64,000 nucleotides of DNA, from the NCBI GenBank assembly GCA_965603075.1, contig CBFDBO010000003.1:62001-126000 (forward strand), given 5' to 3'. Below the pieces are notes generated by a model. It did no database searches and was not told where the DNA came from. It saw only the letters and a list, made by a program, of their open reading frames with translations. Below are positions 26,286 through 35,420 of the stretch, one piece after another. The DNA comes from JABJOR01 sp965603075. Lineage in GTDB: Bacteria; Pseudomonadota; Alphaproteobacteria; Rhodospirillales; Casp-alpha2. A program made the position numbers and the translations under genes. Every line of letters begins with the position of its first letter. Position 1 is the first letter of the stretch.

Positions 26286-28856
26286 CTATTGAACGTTTCC
26301 ATCTTCATGCAAGGGAAACGTCACGGTCACTGTTGTTCCTTTTTCAACCTCGCTGTCAATACTCAACTCCCCTTCATGTGCTTCGATAAGGGATTTGACG
26401 ATATTCAATCCGAGCCCCGTGCCTTCTTGCGTGTTGTGTGGATTGTCATTTGCCTGCGAAAAGGGCTCAGTAATCACAGAAAGTTTGTTCGCAGGAATAC
26501 CGATCCCGGTATCTTTTATGGAAATTACAATGCACCCTTTATCAACTTTTGCAGATAATAAAACCTCGCCACCTTTTTTTGTAAACTTGATTGCATTGGA
26601 AAGTAAATTGAAGATGATCTGAGTGGCAGACCGTTTGTCGGCATAGAGCGAAGGTAAATTGTTTGAAATTTTTAGAGACAGATGAAGTCTATTATTATCA
26701 GCGTGGTTTTTAACTTTTCTGATACAATCGGAAAATAATGTGTCGATATTTATTTTCTCTTTCTCCATTGAACGTTTTCCTGCTTCAATTGCTGAAACGT
26801 CTAAAACGTCGTTTACCAATGCCAACATATGTTCACCGCTATTATGAATATCGTTGGCGTAGTCTTGATACTTTACATCGCCCAGCGGACCAAAATACTG
26901 GGAACGCAACATTTCGCTAAAGCCAAGAATCGCATTCAGAGGTGTGCGAAACTCGTGACTCATTGTTGCCAGAAATTCTGTCTTAGCTCTGCTCGATTTT
27001 TCTGCCTCGTTCAAGGCTTTGCGTCGATCTTCTTCAGCTCGGCGGCGTTCAGTAGTGTCATGCAACATGATGGTAAAAACCTTCTCTCCACCAACTTCGA
27101 TTTTGGAGACCGACGCTGAAGCTGGAAACACCGTACCATCTTTACGAAGACCCGAAATACCATCTCGCTGGTCCATAAAGCGGTAGGTATCAGAAGAGGT
27201 GTCGAAACCCTTAATATGTTTGAGGTGTCCCTGGCGTAAATGTTCTGGAATTAAAATATCCATCGGTTGCCCCAAAACTTCGCTAGCATTATAACCGAAA
27301 ATGCGCTCCGCCCCTTTGTTAAATAATTGGATGCGCATGTCATAGCCAGTGGTGATAACGGCTTCTGGTGCAAGGGATAGTATCTCTTGCACCCGCGCAC
27401 GCGAACGTTCAACTTTCTCCTCAGCCTTCTTTTGGGCACTGAGGTCAATGGCGATTGTTGCTATGCCACCATCAGGCAGGCGCTGTTCATTTATTAGGAG
27501 ATGCGAGTCAGGCCGAGCAACCTCAAATATATCCCCACATGCTTGATGCCGTTGCAAACGCTCGATGATCCAGCTTTCCTCCATGCCTATCGCATCTGTT
27601 ATCAGCCCTTTTGCCACGGCTGCGCGTAAATAGTCTTCGTATTTAACACCGGGAACAATGAAGTCGGCAACAGCTTGGTTGCGATCTCTAAACGTTTGAT
27701 TGCAGAACACCAATCTATCTTCATGATCATAGATTGCGACAGTTTCAGAAACTATATCGATCGCATTCAACAGCCAATTAGCGGTCTCCTCTGCACGTTT
27801 TCTTGCTGTGATGTTGGATGAGCTTCCTCTGTGTCCGGCAAAATTGCCTGCGGCGTCATAGAAAGGCTTGCCATTGACCCGCCAGCTATTGGCCTCACCA
27901 TATTCATTGGTTACCGTATATTCGAAATCACGAAATGAACGGTGGTCAACGTGATCCTTATAATGAGAGCGCCATTTTATATTTTTTTCTATGTCACCCT
28001 TACATGCTTCCCATCTTGTTAGGCCAATCATGTTTTCCGGAAGCGGGTAAGTATTTGCCACACGGTCTCCTAAAACCGAGGAAAATCGGAAATTTATATC
28101 TGTTTCCCAAATTCTATCATAAGCCGTTTCGGCGACGTCTTTTAACCGTTTCTCACTTTCTTGCTGTTCCTTGAAGGATTTGAGCAACCTGCCACGCATA
28201 TCATTTAGCGAGTCTGCCAACTCATCCACCTCGTCCCTTTTATTGCCCATGAAACCCCGTTCCAGTTTGATTTCTTCCGATGGCAATAAAAAATTCATCT
28301 TTCGTGCGAAGGAGACCATTTGCGCCAGGTGGCGGGTTAAGAGCCAATGAATAATCAGGAATAAAAAAATCGAGATCAGAAAGGTTTTGACTGCATTGGC
28401 TATCAGAATTAGACCAATCCGTTCATAAATACGGTCATAAACCCCGGAGAGCGTGGCAATTACTTCTAGTTCACCAATATTTAAAACAGTTCCACGAAAG
28501 AGATACTTCAGCTGATAGGCCTGTCGGATGGAATTTAATTTTTCTTCTGTCCCAGCGCTCGCCAACACATTTCCATTTGCTTCACGTACAATCGAAAATT
28601 TAAAATCGGGAAACGCAATTATCCCTTTGACCAATAAAACCAAACGCTCAGAATCCGCCTCCCAAACATTTTCAGAAATACTATTCAAATAACTCCGTTC
28701 GACTTGCTGGAAGTGAGATTTTATAGCATTGATGTCGCGGTCGTATTCTAAAAATAGCTGAATCGCTGTCGTGATCAACGTGATCAATGAACTGAAAATA
28801 ATCAATACTATAATTAGTTTCCATGCAAATGGGTTAGAACTCGGCTTGAAATTCAT
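26286..28856 (-). CDS. Membrane histidine kinase with HAMP and three PAS domains
   Basis: Sensor kinase of 856 residues. Two membrane helices (about 11-35 and 147-173) enclose a periplasmic domain of about 110 residues; then come HAMP (to about 230), PAS 1 (240-350), a shorter PAS 2 (360-475) and PAS 3 (485-605). HisKA has the phospho-accepting His634 in TMSHEFRTPLN, and HATPase shows the N-box FNLLSNAIKF, G1 KDTGIGIP and G2 GTGLGLNIV. There is no receiver domain, and no response regulator is encoded in the window. The gene starts six bases after a periplasmic binding-protein gene, whose product may present a ligand to it. Confidence 0.94.
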   Translation of the reverse strand: MNFKPSSNPFAWKLIIVLIIFSSLITLITTAIQLFLEYDRDINAIKSHFQQVERSYLNSISENVWEADSERLVLLVKGIIAFPDFKFSIVREANGNVLASAGTEEKLNSIRQAYQLKYLFRGTVLNIGELEVIATLSGVYDRIYERIGLILIANAVKTFLISIFLFLIIHWLLTRHLAQMVSFARKMNFLLPSEEIKLERGFMGNKRDEVDELADSLNDMRGRLLKSFKEQQESEKRLKDVAETAYDRIWETDINFRFSSVLGDRVANTYPLPENMIGLTRWEACKGDIEKNIKWRSHYKDHVDHRSFRDFEYTVTNEYGEANSWRVNGKPFYDAAGNFAGHRGSSSNITARKRAEETANWLLNAIDIVSETVAIYDHEDRLVFCNQTFRDRNQAVADFIVPGVKYEDYLRAAVAKGLITDAIGMEESWIIERLQRHQACGDIFEVARPDSHLLINEQRLPDGGIATIAIDLSAQKKAEEKVERSRARVQEILSLAPEAVITTGYDMRIQLFNKGAERIFGYNASEVLGQPMDILIPEHLRQGHLKHIKGFDTSSDTYRFMDQRDGISGLRKDGTVFPASASVSKIEVGGEKVFTIMLHDTTERRRAEEDRRKALNEAEKSSRAKTEFLATMSHEFRTPLNAILGFSEMLRSQYFGPLGDVKYQDYANDIHNSGEHMLALVNDVLDVSAIEAGKRSMEKEKINIDTLFSDCIRKVKNHADNNRLHLSLKISNNLPSLYADKRSATQIIFNLLSNAIKFTKKGGEVLLSAKVDKGCIVISIKDTGIGIPANKLSVITEPFSQANDNPHNTQEGTGLGLNIVKSLIEAHEGELSIDSEVEKGTTVTVTFPLHEDGNVQ

Positions 28857-28862
28857 GTTTGA

Positions 28863-29615
28863 TCAATCATTGAGCAATAAGGTTTTCAATGTTTTGTCAA
28901 AAATATCTTGGTAAGTACCATCAGCTTTCATAGCGCGTAGGGCTTGAGCCATTCTTCCCACAAGATGCGTATGTTTCTTATGCATATACATGAACATATC
29001 TACAGAAGCTAATGGAGGGTCATGTATCTTAACATTTATGCCCGTTTCCTTAGCTCGTTGAAGACCTTGCCACCGTTCATACAACACAACGTCTACACGG
29101 TCTTTAGCCAACATGATAAACATTTGAGATGGATCTTTGACAGAATATTTTATTTGATTTGGAGGGAGGTTACGTTCAAAAATCACCCACCCATGAATGT
29201 AAGATGTACTGTATGGTTCAAGATCATTCCAATCAGCTACATTGATATCAGAGTCTTTTGAGTAGGCTACGAAGTCGTTTTCAATTAGTCGTTCTTCAAC
29301 ACGCACTAAATTTGGAAATTTTTCTTCCAAGCCCTTAATACGCATCACTACACCATGATCAATATTTTTATTGGCATTAATCAAGGCGCGAGCAGATGCT
29401 TTGTAGCGTTCAACTTGGCCTTTAAGACCTAGACGCTTAAACACTTCGGCCACAATTAAATCTTGAAATCCAGTGCGATCTTCATTCGCATAAGGAGCAC
29501 CGGTACTGGTGGTGAGGATATATAGGTCCTGACCGGCTAGGGATGGAGTGCTGAAAGATAATGAAATCCATACCATAAATAGGCCAAACGCCTGTTTTAT
29601 GTGAGTTCGTGTCAT
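28863..29615 (-). CDS. Periplasmic solute-binding protein, SBP family 3-like
   Basis: Protein of 250 residues with a Sec signal peptide (cleavage near SLAGQ). The rest has the amino-acid-binding-protein-like fold: the opening LYILTTSTGAPYANEDRTGFQDLIVAEVFKRLG (about residues 31-63; key GFQDLIVAEVFKRLG), then VMRIKGLEEKFPN and AQALRAMKADGTYQDIFDKT at the end. No permease or ATPase genes accompany it; the next gene on the strand is the histidine kinase, six bases on. It may be a sensing component for that kinase (inference) and not an importer subunit. Confidence 0.85.
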   Translation of the reverse strand: MTRTHIKQAFGLFMVWISLSFSTPSLAGQDLYILTTSTGAPYANEDRTGFQDLIVAEVFKRLGLKGQVERYKASARALINANKNIDHGVVMRIKGLEEKFPNLVRVEERLIENDFVAYSKDSDINVADWNDLEPYSTSYIHGWVIFERNLPPNQIKYSVKDPSQMFIMLAKDRVDVVLYERWQGLQRAKETGINVKIHDPPLASVDMFMYMHKKHTHLVGRMAQALRAMKADGTYQDIFDKTLKTLLLND

Positions 29616-29908
29616 ATCACCCGCCTCTAATATTTTTTTCTCAATTCGGCAACGGGTTGATGCTGTATAATGAACCTTACTTATAAATATACAAACGACA
29701 CATCACCCTGATCCAATCAAGTTAATACATTAGTATTCTATAGTGAAGTTTATTTTAATAATTCTATCTCTAATTTTGACTTTGGTTATAGTGAATTCAA
29801 CTTATCCAATAGTTTGGGGAGTATATTTCTAATAAATAGATCGTTACGAGAAGATGTTATCCACTGAACAATTGTCAGAATATATTTTTCATCACTGCAA
29901 ATTAAGAA

Positions 29909-31423
29909 TTAATCTTGTAATTTATTTTGGTTCATATAAGTGTTCAATTTTTCTTTTTCGGCATAGTTCAGCAATAATCCAAGCTTGGTTCGTCGATATA
30001 ATATATCATTGGCCGTTAAAGCAAATTCCTGTTCTATTAGATAATCAACTTCGCTTTCAAATAAATTGGCACCAAAACATTGGCCCAGATCGCTTATGGA
30101 TTTTGCTCCTCGGAGAATTTTAAAAGCTATTGTGCCATATAAGGATGTAAGCCTCAAAGCTTGAGGTTGATCCAAAAATGGAAAGTTATTACAGAGATCA
30201 TGAGCCAGTTTATTAATCGATCCGGTTGGAATGTTACCACCAGGTAAATGGGAGCTACTTGTCCACGCTGGTTTTTTCGACCCTATAAGGGCTTCTATTT
30301 TTTCCAGAACAGCTTCTGATAAGCGTCTGTAGGTGGTTATCTTCCCACCAAAAATGTTAATTAAACCACAGTCTTCTGATTTACTTTCAACCCGTAAAAT
30401 ATAATCTCGTGTTGCTTCCTGGGCTATTGATGCATCGTCATTAAATAACGGACGTACGCCGCAAAACTTCCATATAACCTGATCCGGTTTTACAGGTTTT
30501 GTAAAATACTCACTGACCGATTTGCAAAGGTAATCTATCTCATTTTCCGTAATTTCTGCATCATCAGGATCACCAACATAATCCAAATCCGTTGTGCCAA
30601 TCATTGTGTAGTCATTTTCATATGGAATGGCGAAAATAATTCGCCCATCGACATTTTGAAATATGTAGCAACGATCGTGATCATACATTTTTTTAACAAC
30701 AATATGACTGCCGAGGACCAGCCGCACATTATGCGCCTCCGATTGCCCCCCTGATTTTCTAAGAAAGTGATCAACCCAAGGCCCCGTTGCATTAATCAGA
30801 ACCCGTGCACGTATGATTTCTTGAACGCCTTTTTGTTGATGCTCGATGTGGATATGCCACAAACCATCAATCTGTTCAGTTTTATTAACTTTGGTCTTGG
30901 TTTTTATGATCGCGCCATGTTCTTGCGCATCTATGGCATTTAAAATAACGAGCCTGGCGTCATCTACCCAACAGTCAGAATATTCAAACCCTTTGGTGAA
31001 ATTTGGTTGAAGAACTACACCTGCTTCATCAGTTTTTAAGTTTATTGTTTTTGTGGGTGGAAGAAGTTTCCTGCCACCTAGATGGTCGTATAAGAATAGC
31101 CCAAGTCGTAGAAACCAGGCGGGTCGCAATCCTTTGTGATGGGGCAGGATAAATCTCAGTGGTTTGATAATGTGTGGTGCCATCTTCCACAGAATTTCAC
31201 GTTCGATGAGAGCTTTACGTACCAACATGAAGTCATAATGTTCTAGGTAGCGTAAACCGCCATGAATCAGTTTGGTCGAACGTGATGAGGTGCCGCTGGC
31301 CAGATCGCCCTTTTCAGAAAGAAAAACACTGTATCCACGCCCAGCTGCATCTCGCGCAATGCCGCAACCATTTATGCCTCCACCAACAATAAATACATCA
31401 ACTGTATTTTGTTCGTTACTCAT
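29909..31423 (-). CDS. glpD: Aerobic glycerol-3-phosphate dehydrogenase
   Basis: FAD-linked membrane-associated enzyme of 504 residues that oxidises glycerol-3-phosphate to dihydroxyacetone phosphate and feeds quinone. The N-terminal dinucleotide fold reads FIVGGGINGCGIARDAAGRG, followed by DLASGTSSRSTKLIHGGLRYLE, the classic GlpD motif; later come INATGPWVD and the C-terminal GlpD domain near LTANDILYRRTKLG. The ATG at 31423 overlaps the stop of glpR (ATGAGTAA). An in-frame TTG one codon earlier is less likely. Intact and of normal length. Confidence 0.96.
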   Translation of the reverse strand: MSNEQNTVDVFIVGGGINGCGIARDAAGRGYSVFLSEKGDLASGTSSRSTKLIHGGLRYLEHYDFMLVRKALIEREILWKMAPHIIKPLRFILPHHKGLRPAWFLRLGLFLYDHLGGRKLLPPTKTINLKTDEAGVVLQPNFTKGFEYSDCWVDDARLVILNAIDAQEHGAIIKTKTKVNKTEQIDGLWHIHIEHQQKGVQEIIRARVLINATGPWVDHFLRKSGGQSEAHNVRLVLGSHIVVKKMYDHDRCYIFQNVDGRIIFAIPYENDYTMIGTTDLDYVGDPDDAEITENEIDYLCKSVSEYFTKPVKPDQVIWKFCGVRPLFNDDASIAQEATRDYILRVESKSEDCGLINIFGGKITTYRRLSEAVLEKIEALIGSKKPAWTSSSHLPGGNIPTGSINKLAHDLCNNFPFLDQPQALRLTSLYGTIAFKILRGAKSISDLGQCFGANLFESEVDYLIEQEFALTANDILYRRTKLGLLLNYAEKEKLNTYMNQNKLQD

Positions 31424-32216
31424 CAATAGGGCCTATATTTTGCAAGGCATCCCTATCGGCGATAATAATTTCAACCCCGCTTGCGTGACACAAATCAGTA
31501 AATTTCTGTGGCGGAGCAATATCTGTGACAAAGATATTTATTTGCGAAATATGTCCAATGAGAGTCGGTGCATTGCGATCAAATTTAATGCTGTCACTAA
31601 CAAGTATGACCTTACGGGCTTGTTCCAAGATTGCTTTGGACACCCGAACCTCCCGGTGATCAAAATCAAGTAATGAGCCATCTTCATCAATGGCAGAAAC
31701 ACCAATTACAGCATAATCAACTTTGAACTGTCTAATGAAATCAACAGTACTAGCGCCTATTATACCACCATCAGTTCGCCGAGTTGAACCGCCAGCAATC
31801 AAGACCTCAGCATCCGAAGTCTCCAGCAATATATTGACGATATTGATATTGTTGGTAATGACCATCAGCCCTTTATGTCGTGAAAGGGACATGGCAACCT
31901 GTTCGGTTGTTGTTCCAATATTCAATATAACAGACGCATTATCAGGAATAAGGGTTGCTGTTAGATTACCAATTATTTGTTTTTCTTCGACGGCTAGTAA
32001 ACGTCGGGAGTTATAGGCAAAGTTAGTAACACCCGATAGATGCACAGCGCCACCATGAATGCGCCCAAGATAATTCTGCTCACATAATTCAGTTAAATCA
32101 CGTCGGATCGTTTGCGGGGTAACATCGAAATGACCAGATAGGGATTCTACATCCACACGGCCATGAAGTTTAGCGATGTCAAAAATTTCTTGCTGACGGG
32201 CGCTTAGTATTTTCAT
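31416..32216 (-). CDS. glpR: DeoR-family regulator, GlpR-like
   Basis: Repressor of 266 residues. The DeoR helix-turn-helix shows RQQEIFDIAKLHGRVDVE, then HFDVTPQTIRRDLTEL and GRIHGGAV; the sensor domain carries IGTTTEQVA and the DRxxP-type ending region, which bind a sugar phosphate. Translational overlap with glpD marks it as the glycerol-3-phosphate repressor. It is divergent from the orphan signal-peptide frame and the phn-type genes. The spacer has two TTCGTTTAT-type repeats that may be its operators, so it may also control the importer. Confidence 0.92.
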   Translation of the reverse strand: MKILSARQQEIFDIAKLHGRVDVESLSGHFDVTPQTIRRDLTELCEQNYLGRIHGGAVHLSGVTNFAYNSRRLLAVEEKQIIGNLTATLIPDNASVILNIGTTTEQVAMSLSRHKGLMVITNNINIVNILLETSDAEVLIAGGSTRRTDGGIIGASTVDFIRQFKVDYAVIGVSAIDEDGSLLDFDHREVRVSKAILEQARKVILVSDSIKFDRNAPTLIGHISQINIFVTDIAPPQKFTDLCHASGVEIIIADRDALQNIGPIDE

Positions 32217-32230
32217 TTTATCCTCATATG

Positions 32231-32300
32231 CATTCGTTTATTTATTCGAATTTGTTTTTATTAACAAGTATTTATTCTGTTGACATTCGTTTATGTTCGT
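32231..32300. promoter_or_regulatory. Promoter and repeated putative GlpR operators
   Basis: Two similar elements, CATTCGTTTATTTATTCG (32231-32248) and CATTCGTTTATGTTCG (32284-32299), lie between glpR and the divergent frame. A good sigma-70-like promoter on the plus strand, TTGACA (32280-32285) and TTTAGT (32303-32308) with a 17-base spacer, has the second element inside its spacer. TTCG half-sites are seen in GlpR boxes. Binding is inferred. Confidence 0.5.
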
Positions 32301-32323
32301 AATTTAGTAAGGACGAATTAATA

Positions 32324-32551
32324 ATGAGCACAAACAATAATTATACTAAATCAATGATGACAGTGGGGGTAATACTAATGAAGAAGTTGCTTATGGCAAC
32401 AGCTATGTCTATGGCAATGCTTACAAGTGTTGGTGTTGCCAATGTCTTCGCTTTTGTTCAAAGCATTATTTCCCGAGAAATCCTTTTTCATCAATTTAGT
32501 CATATTGTGTCGACATTACCAATACGAAGGAACTCTGCCATCTCACCCTGA
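32324..32551 (+). pseudogene. Orphan signal-peptide frame, probable remnant of a binding-protein gene
   Basis: A 75-codon frame with AAGGA upstream, or from an internal ATG at 32378 after GGGGGTAA, encodes a well-formed Sec signal peptide (MKKLLMATAMSMAMLTSVGV, then ANVFA). After the cleavage region it continues into about 30 residues with no recognisable protein and stops. It looks like the 5' end of an ABC binding-protein gene whose body has been lost and replaced by unrelated sequence. By position, divergent from glpR-glpD, the lost gene could have been glycerol-transporter glpV; that is inference. A tiny secreted peptide cannot be ruled out. Confidence 0.45.
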
Positions 32552-32637
32552 GTGAGGCCAAACTTGATATCACTGACGGTCTTTAACAACCGCCAGAAAT
32601 AGTCAATGTGACATCTAGAAAAATATAAGAAGCAATG
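32500..32637 (-). pseudogene. Fragment of an HTH-like coding sequence
   Basis: On the minus strand about 45 open codons without a start read ...YFWRLLKTVSDIK and then FGLTQGEMAEFLRIG before a TGA at 32500-32502. LTQGEMAEFLRIG has the look of an XRE-type helix-turn-helix. It lies exactly where the orphan signal-peptide frame loses its sense, so it may be the foreign junction sequence of a rearrangement. Short; could be chance. Confidence 0.3.
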
Positions 32638-32734
32638 TTAGGGCTTTCGGTTTTACTGGTAACAATAATTAAAACCTCCTAGCATATATTGGAAGAAAAT
32701 ATAAATTTAACTAAAACATATAGGGAGAAAATTT

Positions 32735-33715
32735 ATGGGATTGCTAACAAAGTTCAGTTTGAAGCTGTTGATGGGCGTTGCCGTTGTCGGTATGAGTGTG
32801 ATGTCAACATCCGCAGAAGCCGCAGATTGTAATCGTGGCACACTTGATAAAAAATATTGTGACAGGAACAAAGATCTCGTTGCTGATCTACCCGCTGATT
32901 CATCAAAATGGGCTGATCCATCAACATTGATTTTTGCTTATACCCCTGTGGAAGATCCTGCTGTTTATGCTGAAGTGTGGGATGGATTCATCAATCACAT
33001 GTCCGAAACAACAGGCAAAAAAGTTATGTTTTTCCCTGTTCAGTCCAATGCGGCTCAAATCGAAGCCATGCGTTCCGGGCGTCTGCATGTTGCAGGTTTT
33101 AATACCGGGTCAAATCCACTTGCCGTAAGTTGCGCCGGACTTGTTCCTTTTGCTATGATGGCATCAAACGATGGCAGCTATGGTTATGAAATGGAAATCA
33201 TTGTACCGGCTGATAGCTCGATAATGACCCCCGCAGATATTAAAGGTAAAACACTGACCTTCACTTCACCAACTTCAAATTCGGGCAACAAAGCTCCTTC
33301 AGCTTTACTTAAATCCGAATTCGGCTTGGTTAAAGATGTTGATTTTAAAACCACATTCTCAGGCAAGCATGACAATTCTGTTCTTGGTATTGCTAATAAT
33401 GATTATGAAGTTGCACCAGTGGCAAACTCCGTTCTTAAGCGTATGCTTGATCGCGAAGTAATCACGGCGGATCAAATTCGCACAATCTACAAGTCAGCAA
33501 CATTCCCAACAACAGGCTACGGGCACGCTCATAATTTGAACCCGACGCTGGCTGCCAAAGTTAAGGAAGCTTTCTTTACCTTTAACTGGGAAGGCTCAAA
33601 ACTGGCTGCTGAATTTAAAAAAGAAGGTCAATTTATTGGCATTCAGCATAAAGCAGATTGGGATGTCATTCGTAAAATTGATGCTGCAAACGGCATTGAA
33701 TACGCTTGTAAGTAG
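32735..33715 (+). CDS. phnD: Phosphonate-type ABC transporter substrate-binding protein (PhnD family)
   Basis: Periplasmic binding protein of 326 residues with a Sec signal peptide (cleavage near AEAAD). It is of the PhnD/PtxB class: LIFAYTPVEDPAVYAEVW, PVQSNAAQIEAMRSGRLHVAGFNTG and the SPTSNSGNKAPSALL loop, which in this class binds the phosphonate, phosphite or phosphate-ester head. A pair of cysteines (Cys in ADCN and KYC) near the mature N-terminus could form a disulfide. AGGGAGAAA stands before the ATG. A hairpin follows the stop. Substrate is probably an organophosphate; see the glpD linkage. Confidence 0.93.
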   Translation: MGLLTKFSLKLLMGVAVVGMSVMSTSAEAADCNRGTLDKKYCDRNKDLVADLPADSSKWADPSTLIFAYTPVEDPAVYAEVWDGFINHMSETTGKKVMFFPVQSNAAQIEAMRSGRLHVAGFNTGSNPLAVSCAGLVPFAMMASNDGSYGYEMEIIVPADSSIMTPADIKGKTLTFTSPTSNSGNKAPSALLKSEFGLVKDVDFKTTFSGKHDNSVLGIANNDYEVAPVANSVLKRMLDREVITADQIRTIYKSATFPTTGYGHAHNLNPTLAAKVKEAFFTFNWEGSKLAAEFKKEGQFIGIQHKADWDVIRKIDAANGIEYACK

Positions 33716-33732
33716 TACGCACTATATTTAAC

Positions 33733-33768
33733 GAGGCAGAAGTACTGATTGTGTTTCTGCCTCTTTAT
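33733..33768 (+). terminator. Attenuator-like hairpin between phnD and phnC
   Basis: GAGGCAGAA pairs perfectly with TTCTGCCTC (33755-33763) around a 13-base loop and is followed by TTTATTTT. It has the form of a rho-independent terminator; incomplete read-through would give more binding protein than ATPase and permeases. Confidence 0.75.
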
Positions 33769-33799
33769 TTTCAAAATTTTGATAAGTACTGGATTTAAG

Positions 33800-34609
33800 A
33801 TGCTACGATTGGATAAGCTCACCAAACAATACAAAACAGGTGATCTTGCCTTGAAGAGTATTGATCTTGACGTTCCTAATGGCCAGGTTATGGCTCTTAT
33901 CGGTCCCTCAGGAGCGGGGAAATCGACTCTCATTCGATGTGTTAATCGTCTTGTAGAACCTACCTCAGGCCAAGTTTCTCTTAACGACGTCCAAGTCACT
34001 TCACTTGGGCAAGGTGGACTGCGCAAAGTTCGTCGCAAAATGGGCATGATCTTTCAGGAGTATGCCCTTGTTGAACGACTAAGCGTCATGGAAAACGTAC
34101 TTTCTGGCCGATTAGGGTATGTTGGGTTCTGGCGCAGTTTTTTTCGCAAATTTCCCCAATCTGACGTTGATGAAGCATTCCGTTTGCTAAAGCGTGTTGG
34201 CTTGGACCATATGGCTGATAAGCGGGCTGATGAACTCTCCGGCGGGCAACGTCAACGCGTCGGTATTTGTAGAGCCCTTATTCAGGACCCGGAACTGTTA
34301 TTGGTGGATGAACCAACGGCATCTCTGGATCCTAAGACATCGCGCCAGATTATGCGTTTAATATGTGAACTTTGCTCAGAAAGAAAACTTTCTGCAATTA
34401 TCAATATCCATGACGTTTTTCTCGCCCAAATGTTTGCACAACGAATTGTCGGCCTCCAACTAGGCTCAATTGTTTATGATGGCCCCCCCGATGGTTTGGA
34501 CCCCGAGGTACTGACCGTGATTTACGGAGAAGAAGACTGGGAGGCCACCATAGAAAAAGTTGATGAGAATGACGAAGATGAAGATAGTGAGGTTAATGAT
34601 GGCCTCTAA
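33800..34609 (+). CDS. phnC: Phosphonate-type ABC transporter ATPase (PhnC family)
   Basis: ATPase of 269 residues. Walker A GPSGAGKS (35-42), the signature LSGGQRQRVG, Walker B LLLVDEPTASLDP and the switch region NIHDVFLA are all intact. PhnC-specific wording includes the FQEYALVERLSVMENVLSGRLG stretch, with VERLSVMENVL the key part. It ends in a highly acidic tail (DENDEDEDSEVND), unusual for the family. The ATG at 33800 is chosen to match family N-termini, although the ribosome site is weak. Its 3' end overlaps phnE. Confidence 0.93.
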   Translation: MLRLDKLTKQYKTGDLALKSIDLDVPNGQVMALIGPSGAGKSTLIRCVNRLVEPTSGQVSLNDVQVTSLGQGGLRKVRRKMGMIFQEYALVERLSVMENVLSGRLGYVGFWRSFFRKFPQSDVDEAFRLLKRVGLDHMADKRADELSGGQRQRVGICRALIQDPELLLVDEPTASLDPKTSRQIMRLICELCSERKLSAIINIHDVFLAQMFAQRIVGLQLGSIVYDGPPDGLDPEVLTVIYGEEDWEATIEKVDENDEDEDSEVNDGL

Positions 34610-35420
34610 CATAACCACTCTTCCTGACGAAATATCCCGGCGTTGGCAACGTCCACCAATGATAAAATCCTCCATGTTGCGTTGGGGGTTAATCGTCGGT
34701 GGGACAGGATACCTCGCACTGGCCATGGGGACTATGGATGTGAACTGGGGGCGGGTCGCTGACGGACTCCCCCGCGCAGAACGGTTTATAAGCTCTTTTT
34801 TTCCGCCTGACTTTGTCTCCAAATCAAATGATATATTCGATGGGGTGCTTGAAAGTCTTTGGATGACAGTTGTTTCAACTGTTATAGGCATTATGCTAGC
34901 AATCCCCGTCGGTATTGGTGCTGCTCGGAACTTATCCTCCCGGCCTATATATTTGTTTTCAAGAGGTATACTGGCCCTTTCACGAACATTTCCGGAAATT
35001 GTTATCGCCCTTTTCGCTGTTAAGCTGTTTGGGTTTGGTCCTTTTGCCGGAATCATCGCCCTCTCAATAGCCACTGTCGGATTTTACGGAAAGCTCCTTG
35101 CCGAAGATATTGAGGATATGGATGTAACACAAGCTGAAGCCGTTAAGTCTACCGGGGCGTCGTGGTTCCAATGGCTTATATATGCAGTTTTACCACAAGT
35201 CTTCCCGCGAATGATCGGTCTTGCGATTTACCGTTTCGATATTAATTTCAGAGAATCAGCCGTTCTTGGAATTGTTGGTGCTGGTGGTATTGGTGCAACA
35301 TTGCTGACCTCCTTCGATCGTTATGAATTTGATTCAGCTGCAGCTATCCTGATCATTATTATCACCATCGTAATGTTCGTTGAATATACCTCTGGTTACA
35401 TTAGAAAGTGGGTCCAATAA
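34596..35420 (+). CDS. phnE: Phosphonate-type ABC transporter permease (first PhnE)
   Basis: Membrane permease of about 274 residues with an extended polar N-terminus and about six helices. The PhnE pattern is present: LWMTVVSTVIGIMLAIPVG, then RTFPEIVIALFAVKLFGFGPFAGIIAL and the ATPase-docking loop AEAVKSTGASWFQWLIYAVLPQV, followed by FRESAVLGIVGAGGIG. It begins inside the end of phnC (ATGATG at 34596-34601, after GAGG). One of two tandem permease genes that should form a heterodimer. Confidence 0.92.
   Translation: MMASNITTLPDEISRRWQRPPMIKSSMLRWGLIVGGTGYLALAMGTMDVNWGRVADGLPRAERFISSFFPPDFVSKSNDIFDGVLESLWMTVVSTVIGIMLAIPVGIGAARNLSSRPIYLFSRGILALSRTFPEIVIALFAVKLFGFGPFAGIIALSIATVGFYGKLLAEDIEDMDVTQAEAVKSTGASWFQWLIYAVLPQVFPRMIGLAIYRFDINFRESAVLGIVGAGGIGATLLTSFDRYEFDSAAAILIIIITIVMFVEYTSGYIRKWVQ

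Noticed and set aside
34466..35074. About 200-codon frame antisense to phnC and phnE
   Set aside because: Shadow of two well-identified genes; low-complexity composition and no motif.
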